This document shows, one piece after another, positions 16,731 to 24,981 of a DNA stretch of 64,000 nt. This DNA comes from Candidatus Viadribacter manganicus (GTDB lineage Bacteria; Pseudomonadota; Alphaproteobacteria; Caulobacterales; Aquidulcibacteraceae): positions 2,240,980 to 2,304,979 of the forward strand of contig NZ_CP013244.1 in the NCBI RefSeq assembly GCF_001679665.1, written 5' to 3'. The position numbers and the translations under genes are program-made. The notes under the pieces were generated by a model. It was given only the letters and a program-made list of their open reading frames with translations, had not been told where the DNA came from and ran no database searches. How positions within the stretch are numbered: position 1 is the stretch's first letter; every line of letters begins with the position of its first letter.

Positions 16731-17773
16731 ATCGTCGGGATGTATTGCTTGGTGCGGCGGCGCTTGCGGGATGTGCGAGTATGAACGAGACGACGAGGCG
16801 GCCGATCGTAATCGCGCATCGTGGCGCGAGCGCATATCGGCCTGAACACACGCTTGCCGCCTACGAGGTCGCAATCGAACAAGGCGCCGACTTCATCGAG
16901 CCTGATCTGGTGATGACCAAGGATCACATCCTTGTTTGTCGTCACGAGAATGAGATTTCGCAAACCACCAATGTGTCGAATCGCCCGGAGTTCGCCGAGC
17001 GCCGCAAGACCAAGACGGTGGATGGTGTGGAAGCGCTAGGCTGGTGGGTCGAGGATTTCACGCTGGCGGAGCTGAAGACGCTGCGGGCGCGCGAACGCAT
17101 TCCGCAATTGCGCCCCGCCAACACCCATTACAATGACCAATTCGAAGTGCCGACATTCGCAGAAGCCTTGGCCTTGGCCAAGCAACATGGCGTGGGCATT
17201 TATCCTGAACTGAAGCACCCGACATTCCTGCGCGAGCAGGGCGTCGATCCCGTTCCGGCGTTCATTGCCGTGGTGGGCGAGGGTGGAGGCCAGAGCGCCG
17301 CTGATATCATGTACGTGCAGTGCTTTGAGATTGGCGCAATCCGCTCGCTGGCGGAAATGTCGTCGATCCGCTGGCAGTGCGTGCAGCTTGTATCGGCGGA
17401 TGGCGGGCCGTGGGATCAGCGCGACACTTCCTACGCCGATATGATCGCGGGTGATGGCTTGCGCCGGATTTCTGACTATGCGCGTGGAATCGGGGCGGAG
17501 AAGGCGCTGATCATTCCACGCGATGCGAGCAATAATCTCGGCGCGCCGACGGATCTGGTCGCGCGCGCGCATGCGGTGAACCTTGTCGTGCATCCGTGGA
17601 CGTTTAGGCCGGAGAATTTCTTTTTGCCGGCGTCACTGCGCATCGGCGCCACTAGCGCGGAGGAAACGCTGCGCCTGCATGGCAATATCGCTGCCGAACT
17701 GCGCGCGTTTTATGCTGCTGGTGTTGATGGCGTCTTCAGCGACGATCCGGCGGCCGCAGTCGCGGCGCGCTAA
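16727..17773 (+). CDS. glpQ: Periplasmic glycerophosphodiester phosphodiesterase (GlpQ-like)
   Basis: 348-residue enzyme that hydrolyses glycerophosphodiesters to glycerol-3-phosphate and an alcohol. An N-terminal twin-arginine start (MNRRDVLLGAAALAGC) ending in a lipobox suggests Tat export and lipidation at Cys16. The catalytic motif HRGASAYRPEHT (31-42) gives His31, Arg32 and Glu40. DFIEPDLVMTKD and VCRHEN (second His) follow, and GVDGVFSDDP near the C-terminus closes the TIM barrel. The start was chosen at the ATGA overlap with the upstream membrane gene; an open frame extends further but lacks signal features. A terminator follows directly. Confidence 0.9.
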   Translation: MNRRDVLLGAAALAGCASMNETTRRPIVIAHRGASAYRPEHTLAAYEVAIEQGADFIEPDLVMTKDHILVCRHENEISQTTNVSNRPEFAERRKTKTVDGVEALGWWVEDFTLAELKTLRARERIPQLRPANTHYNDQFEVPTFAEALALAKQHGVGIYPELKHPTFLREQGVDPVPAFIAVVGEGGGQSAADIMYVQCFEIGAIRSLAEMSSIRWQCVQLVSADGGPWDQRDTSYADMIAGDGLRRISDYARGIGAEKALIIPRDASNNLGAPTDLVARAHAVNLVVHPWTFRPENFFLPASLRIGATSAEETLRLHGNIAAELRAFYAAGVDGVFSDDPAAAVAAR

Positions 17774-17802
17774 AAAACGCGGACTTTGCGGTCCGCGTTT
17801 TT
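17774..17802. terminator. Bidirectional intrinsic terminator after glpQ
   Basis: AAAACGCGGAC (17774-17784) pairs with GTCCGCGTTTT (17791-17801) around a six-base loop, with T residues following on one side and A residues on the other. It serves glpQ and the convergent minus-strand gene at 17826. Confidence 0.85.
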
Positions 17803-17825
17803 GGTTTCGTGTTTGAAGCTCCGTC

Positions 17826-18173
17826 TTAGGCGACGCGGCGCAGCATATTGCGATTGAGGATCGGGGCTTGCGCTTCAAGGATGTCCTTCAACACGCGCTC
17901 GCGCGTTTGATCTTCCTTGATCGTCAGCAAGTGGATCTCGCGCGCGCCAAGATTTTCAGCGGCTTGCCACATGTCGTGACGCGTCAGCGTTGATGAAAAA
18001 TCGGCGGTCTGCGCGGCGAACAAGCAGATCGGGCCGCCCCAGTCTTGCGACGGTTGGTCATGCGGCTTCACGAACATGTAGACGCCGCCAACGGTGTCCC
18101 AATCGCGCTGCGCGCGGGCGATCTCGAATTCGAACCAGCGGCCACTGCCGCCTTGCCAATTAAAGGTATTCAA
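17826..18173 (-). CDS. Hypothetical protein resembling a degenerate GIY-YIG domain
   Basis: 115 residues. GGVYMFVK, then LFAAQTADFSSTLTRHDMW, LGAREIHLL, and a C-terminal helix ending ILNRNML follow the layout of GIY-YIG-superfamily proteins, where a second strand of the form YIGQT..F..RL..H..W is expected. Here YIG is FAA and the catalytic arginine position is threonine, so nuclease activity is unlikely. Assignment is inference from pattern only. It sits tail to tail with glpQ, sharing the terminator at 17774. Confidence 0.55.
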   Translation of the reverse strand: MNTFNWQGGSGRWFEFEIARAQRDWDTVGGVYMFVKPHDQPSQDWGGPICLFAAQTADFSSTLTRHDMWQAAENLGAREIHLLTIKEDQTRERVLKDILEAQAPILNRNMLRRVA

Positions 18174-18239
18174 CCGCCCCTCCGGAGTTCCGACGAGACG
18201 CGAATCTAAAGTGAGTCGGCGGAGGTGAAAGCGTCGGGG

Positions 18240-18905
18240 TTAGGGCGCGGGGTCCATGCTTACAGATTGGACATCTGCCGCGTCGAAGGATGCAGGCCAG
18301 AAGGCCTCCACTGCAAATGCCTGCCGTTCGGCGTTGTCAGGACGATCGATCGGAACAATCCGCAATTCTACGCGCGCGAAGTTGGGCGGACCGTTCGGAG
18401 AACTGGCGCGCCCAGCGGTATAGTCCGCATCCGAAACATAAAGTGAGAAACCCTGTGGATTGTGCTCAAGCAAGTCCGAGACCAGCACGAGGCGGCGGCG
18501 TGGAATCTCCTGACCGAAATCCGGATCGGCGCCGACAGCGCGCAAACCCGCGATGATCGGAGATGCGCGCTGCGGGCCGCCCGAGCCCGCGCTGCGCAAT
18601 GCACTCTCCAAGGCTTGCGCGAACTCTTCGTTCCACGTCGCTTGCACCAATCGCGGATTTTCGAACAGCGGATTGGTTTGTTCGGGCGGCCGCGGCCTAG
18701 GCGGAACGGCGCCTGCGACGGCTTCTATCACCGCCTTTTCGGTGTCGGAGAGGTCATCAGCGTCGTGGCGTGGGAGGTTTCGCGCAGCGTCATCGCGGGC
18801 GTGCTGCTTGATGCCGATTTTCTTGTCGAGCGCGGACGCGCTCATACCCTGCGGTGGCTTGACCGCCGCGCGCTCAGCGTTGGGCTTGGTTTGCCCGCCA
18901 TCCAT
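18240..18905 (-). CDS. Hypothetical protein with C-terminal VWA-like segment, possibly shortened
   Basis: 221 residues, soluble and rich in Pro, Arg and Ala. The second half contains NPLFENPRLVQATWNEEF, then SPIIAGLRAVG and RRRLVLVSDLLEHNPQGFSL. This order is typical of von-Willebrand-A-like proteins encoded in alphaproteobacteria. The usual N-terminal membrane helix and the acidic metal-binding strand with its following 40 residues are not recognisable. The segment DADDLSDTEKAVIEAVAG may be the remnant of that region. A deletion is inferred, not shown. It is divergent from the gene at 18983. Confidence 0.5.
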   Translation of the reverse strand: MDGGQTKPNAERAAVKPPQGMSASALDKKIGIKQHARDDAARNLPRHDADDLSDTEKAVIEAVAGAVPPRPRPPEQTNPLFENPRLVQATWNEEFAQALESALRSAGSGGPQRASPIIAGLRAVGADPDFGQEIPRRRLVLVSDLLEHNPQGFSLYVSDADYTAGRASSPNGPPNFARVELRIVPIDRPDNAERQAFAVEAFWPASFDAADVQSVSMDPAP

Positions 18906-18982
18906 CGAGCCATTCCCCCAGACTCTGCTAAAGCGCGTATGCCGCGCTTCTCCAAGAGGCGTTCGGGGGCTATCAGGAAGGC

Positions 18983-19735
18983 GTGAGCGACCTCAGAGCC
19001 CTTTTGCATCTCGCCGACACCGCCGCGGCCGCCGCTGGCGAGGCGCTCCTGGCCAACCGCGCCCAATGGGGCGTGATCGAAGCCGAGCAGGGGCGCGAGG
19101 TAAAAATCGGCGCCGACAAGCACGCCGAAGAGATCGTGCTCACCGCGATCGCGCGGGAGAGCGAATACCCAATCATCTCCGAGGAGGCGGGCTGGGCGCG
19201 AGCGATGCAGCGCGGCGACCGCTGGGTTTGGGCCATTGATCCACTCGACGGCAGCGTGAACTATCTGCGCGGCTATCCGCATTGCGGCGTTTCGATTGCG
19301 CTGTTGGACAATGGCAAGCCGGTGCTTGGGGTCGTCGATTGTTTTGTGACGCGCGAGCGCTTTTCCGGCGCGATTGGCTTGGGCGCTTGGCTCAACGGCG
19401 CGCCGATGTGGGTCTCGGCGATTGAAAATCCCGCGAAGGGTATTCTGCAAACCGGCGTCCCCTCGCGCGCGAGCGATGAGTCGATGAAGACGTTCGAGCA
19501 GCGCCTGCGCACGTGGCAGAAGGTGCGGATGATTGGCTCTGCGGCGACGGCGCTGGCGTATGTCGCAGCGGGCCGCGCCGAGGCGTACCGCGAGTCAGGT
19601 TCGATGATTTGGGATGTGGCCGCTGGCTGTGCGCTGGTTGAGGCGGCGGGCGGCGTGGTACGCATCGAGGGCGCTGCGCTTGACCAGCCGCTCGAAGTTG
19701 CCGCTTCCAACGGCCTCGCGCCGCTGCCGGAATGA
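18983..19735 (+). CDS. Inositol monophosphatase family phosphatase (SuhB/HisN-like)
   Basis: 250-residue Mg2+- and Li+-sensitive sugar-phosphatase fold. The metal ligands are visible in ISEEAGW (about 64-70) and WAIDPLDGSVNYLRG (about 82-96), and in the C-terminal motif MIWDVAAG with its metal-binding Asp. Members hydrolyse inositol-1-phosphate, histidinol phosphate or fructose-1,6-bisphosphate; the substrate cannot be fixed. The GTG start at 18983 follows AGGAAG. It is divergent from a hypothetical gene. Confidence 0.9.
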   Translation: MSDLRALLHLADTAAAAAGEALLANRAQWGVIEAEQGREVKIGADKHAEEIVLTAIARESEYPIISEEAGWARAMQRGDRWVWAIDPLDGSVNYLRGYPHCGVSIALLDNGKPVLGVVDCFVTRERFSGAIGLGAWLNGAPMWVSAIENPAKGILQTGVPSRASDESMKTFEQRLRTWQKVRMIGSAATALAYVAAGRAEAYRESGSMIWDVAAGCALVEAAGGVVRIEGAALDQPLEVAASNGLAPLPE

Positions 19736-19856
19736 TGTGCGAATTTTCACATTCTTGAAGTGATCGCTGCGGGTCGCGGTTTCGTAACCAAATTGTCGCA
19801 AGCGACGGAAGTCGGCGCCTTCTCCGTTAGCATCAGCAAGATGTTATGGGAGGAAC

Positions 19857-19928
19857 ATGGCGAAGGCCCGTGGACTCTGTGCTACCGGCGCTTCAAGAAA
19901 GCTCAGACGCCTAGTTTTTGACGGGTAG
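19857..19928 (+). CDS. Possible 23-codon leader ORF upstream of the CapD-like gene
   Basis: An ATG directly after GGGAGGA starts a 23-residue basic peptide (MAKARGLCATGASRKLRRLV then FDG) ending seven bases before the next start. A ribosome site this good with such short spacing could support coupled translation of the dehydratase gene. There is no homology support, so it is only a possibility. Confidence 0.3.
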   Translation: MAKARGLCATGASRKLRRLVFDG

Positions 19929-19934
19929 GGGTGG

Positions 19935-21314
19935 ATGATCCGAGACGCGGTCCTTCTAGGGTCGGCTCAAGCAGTCTCTGAAGCCTGGGACGTGCGCGCC
20001 AAGTGGGCGCGGGCGGGCGCTACCGTGCGCGGCGCGGTGCTCGTTGGTCCCGGCGAAGTCCCGCTTCCTGTCATCACGCGCGCGCCGATCTGGGGTGCGC
20101 TCGATCTTGCCGCTGTCACCCCTGGCAGCGGTCTTATATTGGTCGATCCGCCCGCTGACGGCGCCTCTAAGCGCGCGGTGCTGACGCGCGCCGCAGAGGC
20201 GGGCCTCAAGACCTTCGTATTGAGCCGCGGCAAGGTTCGTCCGTTGCGGTTGACGGATCTGATCGGACGCCCGCCCGGCGAAGTTGATCTTGCGCGCGCG
20301 CGCGATGTTATTGCTGGGCGCCGCGTCCTGGTCACAGGCGGCGGCGGCTCGATCGGCAGTGAACTTGCGCGCCGGCTTGCAACGCTTTCGCCCGCGCGCC
20401 TCACCTTGCTCGATAGCTCCGAGCACAATCTTTACAAGATCGGGCTGGAGCTGCCCGAAGCGGTGCAAGTGCTCGCCGATATCCGAGATGCGCGCTCCAT
20501 CGGCCGTTGGTTCGCGAAAGAGCGTCCCGAGATCGTGTTCCACACGGCTGCGCTTAAGCAAGTACCTATGGTCGAGGCATTCGCGAGCGAAGGCATTTTG
20601 ACCAATGTGTTGGGCTTGCAGAATGTTGCGGATGCATCGCGCGGCGTTGGCGCGGACTTGATGTTCGTGTCGACGGATAAAGCTGTCGATCCGTCGGGTC
20701 TGATGGGCGCCTCGAAGCGCTTGGGTGAGATTTATTGCCAGTCGCTAGATCGCGAAGGCCCGCAGCGCGCAATCCCGGTGCGTCTAGGTAATGTGTTGGG
20801 TTCGGCCGGCTCGGTGACACCGATCTTCGAAGCGCAGCTTGCCGATGGCGGGCCGCTGACCGTCACAGATCCAGATGTGACGCGCTTTTTTCTGACCATC
20901 CCACAGGCGGCGGATGCTTTGTTGCAGGCCGCAGCCGTGGGTCTGAAGGCCGAACTTCGCGGCAGCGTCTTCGTGATCGAAATGGGCGAGGCCCTGGCGG
21001 TGGTCGAACTTGCGCGCGAAGTGATCCGCCTTGAAGGGTTGCGTCCTGAGATCGACGTGCCGATCGTGTTCACCGGCCTGCGCGCGGGTGAGAAGTTGCA
21101 CGAAGCTTTGGTGGCCAGCGATGAGTGGCGCGAACCTGATCCTGCGCAGGGCGTGATCGCGGTCGCGTCACAGGCACAAGAGTTGGACGTGGTTTTAGCC
21201 GCGATGGCGAAGCTGACGGGGCTCGCGCAGGACGGCGCAAACGAAAAGATCGCTACGGCGCTCTTTGAAGCCATCGGCGCGGACTTGCTCTCGGACCAGG
21301 CGCGCGCCGTCTAG
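19935..21314 (+). CDS. CapD/PglF-like nucleotide-sugar 4,6-dehydratase, soluble form
   Basis: 459 residues. The extended SDR domain begins with the NAD-binding TGGGGSIGSE near 133-142, followed by DSSEHNLY, the active-site FHTAALKQVP, STDKAVDP and MGASKRLGE (in place of the usual YxxxK), as in FlaA1/CapD/PglF dehydratases acting on UDP-GlcNAc. Family members normally carry an N-terminal block of four membrane helices. Here residues 1-125 keep only the degenerate Rossmann-like part, so the enzyme should be cytosolic. The product feeds polysaccharide or glycan synthesis. It converges on the ABC permease gene with overlapping stops (CTAG at 21311-21314). Confidence 0.88.
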   Translation: MIRDAVLLGSAQAVSEAWDVRAKWARAGATVRGAVLVGPGEVPLPVITRAPIWGALDLAAVTPGSGLILVDPPADGASKRAVLTRAAEAGLKTFVLSRGKVRPLRLTDLIGRPPGEVDLARARDVIAGRRVLVTGGGGSIGSELARRLATLSPARLTLLDSSEHNLYKIGLELPEAVQVLADIRDARSIGRWFAKERPEIVFHTAALKQVPMVEAFASEGILTNVLGLQNVADASRGVGADLMFVSTDKAVDPSGLMGASKRLGEIYCQSLDREGPQRAIPVRLGNVLGSAGSVTPIFEAQLADGGPLTVTDPDVTRFFLTIPQAADALLQAAAVGLKAELRGSVFVIEMGEALAVVELAREVIRLEGLRPEIDVPIVFTGLRAGEKLHEALVASDEWREPDPAQGVIAVASQAQELDVVLAAMAKLTGLAQDGANEKIATALFEAIGADLLSDQARAV

Positions 21315-22477
21315 TCGAGCGTGCGCCGGAAACGCAGCAGCGCCAGCGTCGCCAACACCAACAAGATTAGCGACAGCGGCCACAGATCGCCGATCACGTC
21401 GCTGAAGCCTGCACCCTTCAAGACGATCTCGCGCACGATCCGCAGAAAATGCGTGATCGGCAACGCTTCACCGATTACCTGGGCCCACCTCGGCATGGCG
21501 CGGAACGGAAACATGAATCCGGAGAGCAAGATCGACGGCAGGAAGATGAAGAACGTCATCTGCATCGCCTGCATCTGCGTGCGCGCAACGGTCGAGATGA
21601 GATAGCCCAGCATCAGATTAGCGAAGATGAAAAGCGTCACTGCCGCGAGGAACGCGAGGAACGAGCCGGTGAAGGGGATGTGGAAGAGGAGCGTGGCGAC
21701 GATCAACACGATCGCGACTTGGATGGCGCCGACGAAGACATAGGGCGTCGTCTTGCCGATCATCACTTCGAGCGGCCGCACTGGTGTCGCGAGGAGATTT
21801 TCCATGGTGCCGCGTTCAGTTTCGCGGGTGAGCGCGATCGATGTGATCATAACCATGGTCATGGTGAGGATGACGCCGAGCAGAGCGGGCACGATGTTGA
21901 AGGCGCTAACGCCGGCTGGATTGTAGCGTCTGTGGACGACGATTTCGTACGGCGGCGGCGTCTGGGCCAGGTAGGCAAGTGGGCCGTTGAACTCCGACGC
22001 GAACGCCGATTGCGCAATGCGTTCGATGGCGCTGAGCGCGCCGCTCGCCGCGACAGGATCGCTGGCGTCGGCTGCAATCATGATCTGCGGCCGCTCGCCG
22101 CGCACCATGCGGCGCTCAAAGCCTTCTGGAATGGAAATGAGGAAGGTCGCTTGTCCAGAGCGGATCATGGCTTCGCCGTCTTCAGCGCGCCGCGTGACCG
22201 CAACGACGTCGACGAAAGAAGATTGGGTGAGCGAAGCAAGGAAAGCTCGCGTCATCGGCCCATCTTCGCGCATTTCCACGACAGCCGGCATGTGACGCGG
22301 ATCGGTGTTGATGGCGTAGCCGAACAGCACCAGCTGCATCACCGGCATCATGATCATGATCGCGAACGTCGGCCGGTCGCGGCGCATCTGCACGAGCTCT
22401 TTGAGAAACACGGCAAAGACGCGCGCCCACGAAAGATCGAGGAAATTCGGCAACGAAGAGAGGGCGGGCAGTTTCAC
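21311..22477 (-). CDS. ABC-2 type permease of an efflux pump (YhhJ/YbhR-like)
   Basis: 388-residue inner-membrane protein. An N-terminal helix (about 38-58) is followed by a periplasmic domain to about 180, then five helices (about 190-385). ETERGTMENLLATPVRPLEVMIGK is the characteristic ABC-2 cytoplasmic loop (positions near 233-255) and FLPSILLSGFMFPF follows. It is the last gene of the minus-strand operon TetR, HlyD-type adaptor, ATPase, permease, with a four-base overlap to the ATPase. It probably exports toxic or hydrophobic compounds. Confidence 0.9.
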   Translation of the reverse strand: MKLPALSSLPNFLDLSWARVFAVFLKELVQMRRDRPTFAIMIMMPVMQLVLFGYAINTDPRHMPAVVEMREDGPMTRAFLASLTQSSFVDVVAVTRRAEDGEAMIRSGQATFLISIPEGFERRMVRGERPQIMIAADASDPVAASGALSAIERIAQSAFASEFNGPLAYLAQTPPPYEIVVHRRYNPAGVSAFNIVPALLGVILTMTMVMITSIALTRETERGTMENLLATPVRPLEVMIGKTTPYVFVGAIQVAIVLIVATLLFHIPFTGSFLAFLAAVTLFIFANLMLGYLISTVARTQMQAMQMTFFIFLPSILLSGFMFPFRAMPRWAQVIGEALPITHFLRIVREIVLKGAGFSDVIGDLWPLSLILLVLATLALLRFRRTLD

Positions 22478-23400
22478 TGGAAATTGTCCATCGCGCCGGA
22501 CATCAGATAAATGAAGATCTCTTCGAACCCAGCCTCGATCGGTGAAATATCAACATGCGGCTGCGCGGCTTTCACGGCGCGGACTGCGCCTTCGAGGGTT
22601 GCGGGGTTCTTGCCACACGCGTGAATTTCAGCGCCGAAGCGCGCGACGAGATCGACCCCAGGTGATGCCTCAAGCATTTCTTGTGCTTGCAGGAGCGGGC
22701 GCCCTGCGATGCGCCAGCCGAAAAGGCCTATCTGTTTTGGGATTTCTGCCGTCGGGGAGTCGATGAGCTTTTTGCCGTAGGCGATGTAAGCGATGGCGTC
22801 GCATTGGACGGCTTCGTCCATGTAGTGCGTGGAAACGAGCGTGGTGACGCCCTGTGCGGAGTAGCGGCGGATCGCGTCCCAAAAATCGCGACGCGCCTTT
22901 GGGTCGACGCCCGCCGTGGGTTCATCAAGCAACAGAAGCTCGGGCTCGTGGATCATGCAGGCGGCGAGCGCGAGGCGTTGTTTCCAACCGCCAGAAAGCT
23001 TGCCTGCGAGTTGTGTCTGTCGTTCGCTGAGACCAAGATCGGCCAGCGCTTCATCTACTCGCTCGGTGCGGCGGTCGAGGCCGTAGAGGCGGGCGATGAA
23101 TTCTAGATTTTCGCGGATCGAGAGATCTTCGTAGAGCGAAAATTTCTGCGTCATGTAGCCGACGCGCTCTTTGATCTTGAGGCTTTCGCGCAGGACGTCG
23201 AAGCCTAGCACTTCGCCTTCGCCGCTTTCCGGCTTTAGGAGGCCGCAGACCATACGGATGGTGGTGGTTTTGCCTGAGCCGTTTGGGCCCAAGAATCCAT
23301 AGATCGCACCGCGCGGCACTTTGAGATCGAAATTGTCGACAACAGTGCGGTCGCCGAAGCGCTTGGTGAGACCGCGCACATCGATGACGGTGTTGGTCAT
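22474..23400 (-). CDS. ABC transporter ATP-binding protein of the same efflux pump
   Basis: 308-residue ATPase. Walker A is GPNGSGKTT near 40-48, the signature is LSGGWKQR near 137-144, Walker B is LLLLDEPTAGVD near 158-169, and a STHYMDEA switch histidine follows. The C-terminal 70 residues are typical of ABC-2 drug exporters. The ATG at 23400 overlaps the stop of the adaptor gene by four bases. The open frame extends upstream into the adaptor coding region, which is not real coding. Confidence 0.93.
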   Translation of the reverse strand: MTNTVIDVRGLTKRFGDRTVVDNFDLKVPRGAIYGFLGPNGSGKTTTIRMVCGLLKPESGEGEVLGFDVLRESLKIKERVGYMTQKFSLYEDLSIRENLEFIARLYGLDRRTERVDEALADLGLSERQTQLAGKLSGGWKQRLALAACMIHEPELLLLDEPTAGVDPKARRDFWDAIRRYSAQGVTTLVSTHYMDEAVQCDAIAYIAYGKKLIDSPTAEIPKQIGLFGWRIAGRPLLQAQEMLEASPGVDLVARFGAEIHACGKNPATLEGAVRAVKAAQPHVDISPIEAGFEEIFIYLMSGAMDNFQ

Positions 23401-24224
23401 TCCGCGATCCGCACATCCACGGGCATGCCGGGCCGGATCGGCGTTGCGCGATCGAAGCGAGCCTCGATGAGAAAGACCAGCTTCTCGCGTTGGTCGAGCG
23501 AATAGATCACCGGCGGCGTGAATTGCGGTTCGGTGGCGACAAAGCTGACGCGGCCTTCGATGGGTGCATCGCAACCATCGCAACTCACCACCACACGTGT
23601 TCCTACGGGCAAGCGTGAAAGCATCGCCTCCGGTGCGAAGAAGCGCACCTTCATGTTTTCGGGCGTCAGTAGCGCTGCGATGGGTTGACCGGCTGGCACC
23701 ACTTCGCCGGGGCGATGGAAGATTTGCTGGATCGTGCCGGCGGCGGGTGATTGCCCTGTTGCATCTCCTAAGCGCGCACGTGCTAGTCCTGTTGCGGCGC
23801 TGGCGGCGCCCGCCTCGCGACGAGCTAGCGCCAATTGTGCGTTGGCGGCGTCCATCGCCGCGCGGTCTGCGTCGAGACGTGCTCGTGGGTAGAAGCCGCG
23901 ACCGAACAATTCTGCGCCGCGTGCGTAGTTGCGTTGCGCCAATGTGGCTTGCGCTTGCGCGCTGCGGATGGCGGAACTAGCGGCCGCGCCCTGAGCACGG
24001 GCGGATTCTTCGATGAACGCCAACCGATCGGGATCGAGCGAGAACACTTGGGCGCCGGCTTCGACAATATCGCCTTCACGCACGTTCAGTTCGTGGATGA
24101 CGCCCGTCTCTTGGCTCGCGAGATAAATGTAATCGGCCTCGCCATAGCCTTGGAGAGCATCGCTATTTTCGCGCGCGCAGGCCGCGGCGAACAGGGCGAG
24201 GGAAACGATCAAGAAGCGCTTCAT
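23397..24224 (-). CDS. HlyD-type membrane fusion/adaptor lipoprotein
   Basis: 275 residues. Signal peptide MKRFLIVSLALFAAAC with lipobox FAAAC. A lipoyl/barrel segment (GYGEADYIYLASQETGVIHE), a long alpha hairpin (about 70-155) rich in Ala and Gln, and a closing HRPGEVVPAGQPIA lipoyl half follow. This is the YbhG-like periplasmic adaptor linking the ABC permease to the cell envelope. It overlaps both neighbours by four bases. No outer-membrane channel gene is in the window. Confidence 0.9.
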   Translation of the reverse strand: MKRFLIVSLALFAAACARENSDALQGYGEADYIYLASQETGVIHELNVREGDIVEAGAQVFSLDPDRLAFIEESARAQGAAASSAIRSAQAQATLAQRNYARGAELFGRGFYPRARLDADRAAMDAANAQLALARREAGAASAATGLARARLGDATGQSPAAGTIQQIFHRPGEVVPAGQPIAALLTPENMKVRFFAPEAMLSRLPVGTRVVVSCDGCDAPIEGRVSFVATEPQFTPPVIYSLDQREKLVFLIEARFDRATPIRPGMPVDVRIAE

Positions 24225-24868
24225 GCGCGGAGCTCCAGCCCGGAGAGCAGGACATCAAACTGCTGTTTGATCAGCTTTTGTGGATCGTGGAGAGCGGTTT
24301 CACCGCCCAGGACATGCGTCCACATCGCTTCGAAGAAGAGCGGACCGATAAACGCCCGCACAATGGCGTTCTTGTCGGCGCGGCGGATCTGGCCCTTGGC
24401 CATGGCGCCTTCAATCAACGCTTCGAGCGCGCCGCGTGCTTTCTCAACGACATGCTCGCGGTAGTAGGTCGCGATTTCGGGGAAACGACCTGAGATGCCG
24501 ATGACGAGGCGGGGCACGGCTAGCAGTGCCGGATCGTTCAGGCGAAAGGCGGCGGCGGTTGCGAGCGTGCGGAGCGCGTTCAACGGGTCGGCGCTGCCAG
24601 CGCTTGCGATCATCTGTGCGGTCTGCGCGAGCGGCCCGACCTTGGCTTCGATCAGCGCCTCAAGAAGCGCGACCTTGCTTTGGAAGTAGAGGTAGATGGC
24701 CGCCTTCGAGAGCCCGGCGCGCTTGGCGATGTCCTCCATGCGCGCGGCTTCGAAACCGCGGGCGCCAAACTCCTCAAGCGCCGCTTCCAAAATTTCTTCT
24801 GGCCGTGCCTCTGCCCGGCGGCGCCAGCGAGGCTCTGAGGGCTTGGGAAGGGTGGCGGGGCTCATCAT
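24221..24868 (-). CDS. TetR-family repressor of the efflux operon
   Basis: 215 residues. The N-terminal TetR helix-turn-helix (about 22-70) contains EILEAALEEFGARGFEAARM followed by RAGLSKAAIYLYFQSK. The C-terminal ligand domain is TetR_C-like with large hydrophobic helices. It is the first gene of the four-gene operon and lies just behind a perfect palindromic operator (24876-24893), so negative autoregulation with induction by an export substrate is likely. ATGs at 24868 and 24865 are both possible. Confidence 0.92.
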   Translation of the reverse strand: MMSPATLPKPSEPRWRRRAEARPEEILEAALEEFGARGFEAARMEDIAKRAGLSKAAIYLYFQSKVALLEALIEAKVGPLAQTAQMIASAGSADPLNALRTLATAAAFRLNDPALLAVPRLVIGISGRFPEIATYYREHVVEKARGALEALIEGAMAKGQIRRADKNAIVRAFIGPLFFEAMWTHVLGGETALHDPQKLIKQQFDVLLSGLELRA

Positions 24869-24875
24869 TTTTATG

Positions 24876-24893
24876 TAACTGACTGGTCAGTTA
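24876..24893. promoter_or_regulatory. TetR operator palindrome
   Basis: TAACTGAC-TG-GTCAGTTA, eight-base perfect arms with a two-base centre, eight bases before the TetR start. Symmetry and spacing fit a TetR dimer site overlapping the promoter of the efflux operon. Confidence 0.8.
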
Positions 24894-24922
24894 GTTGCAA
24901 GCCTGGAATGGGCCGACCAAAG

Positions 24923-24951
24923 AAAAAGGCGGCGCCATGTGAGCGCCGCCT
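24923..24951 (-). terminator. Intrinsic terminator of the MFS gene
   Basis: On the minus strand AGGCGGCGC (24951-24943) pairs with GCGCCGCCT (24935-24927), followed by TTTTT (24927-24923). It ends the MFS transcript before the TetR promoter region. Confidence 0.85.
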
Positions 24952-24981
24952 AGGTCTTGTGGGAGAGAAATTAGCCCCCGG

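Noticed and set aside
21449..22510. 353-codon plus-strand open frame
   Set aside because: It runs antisense to the ABC permease gene, whose motifs and membrane pattern are clear. The product is Arg/His/Glu-rich without any family motif, a shadow of high GC third positions.
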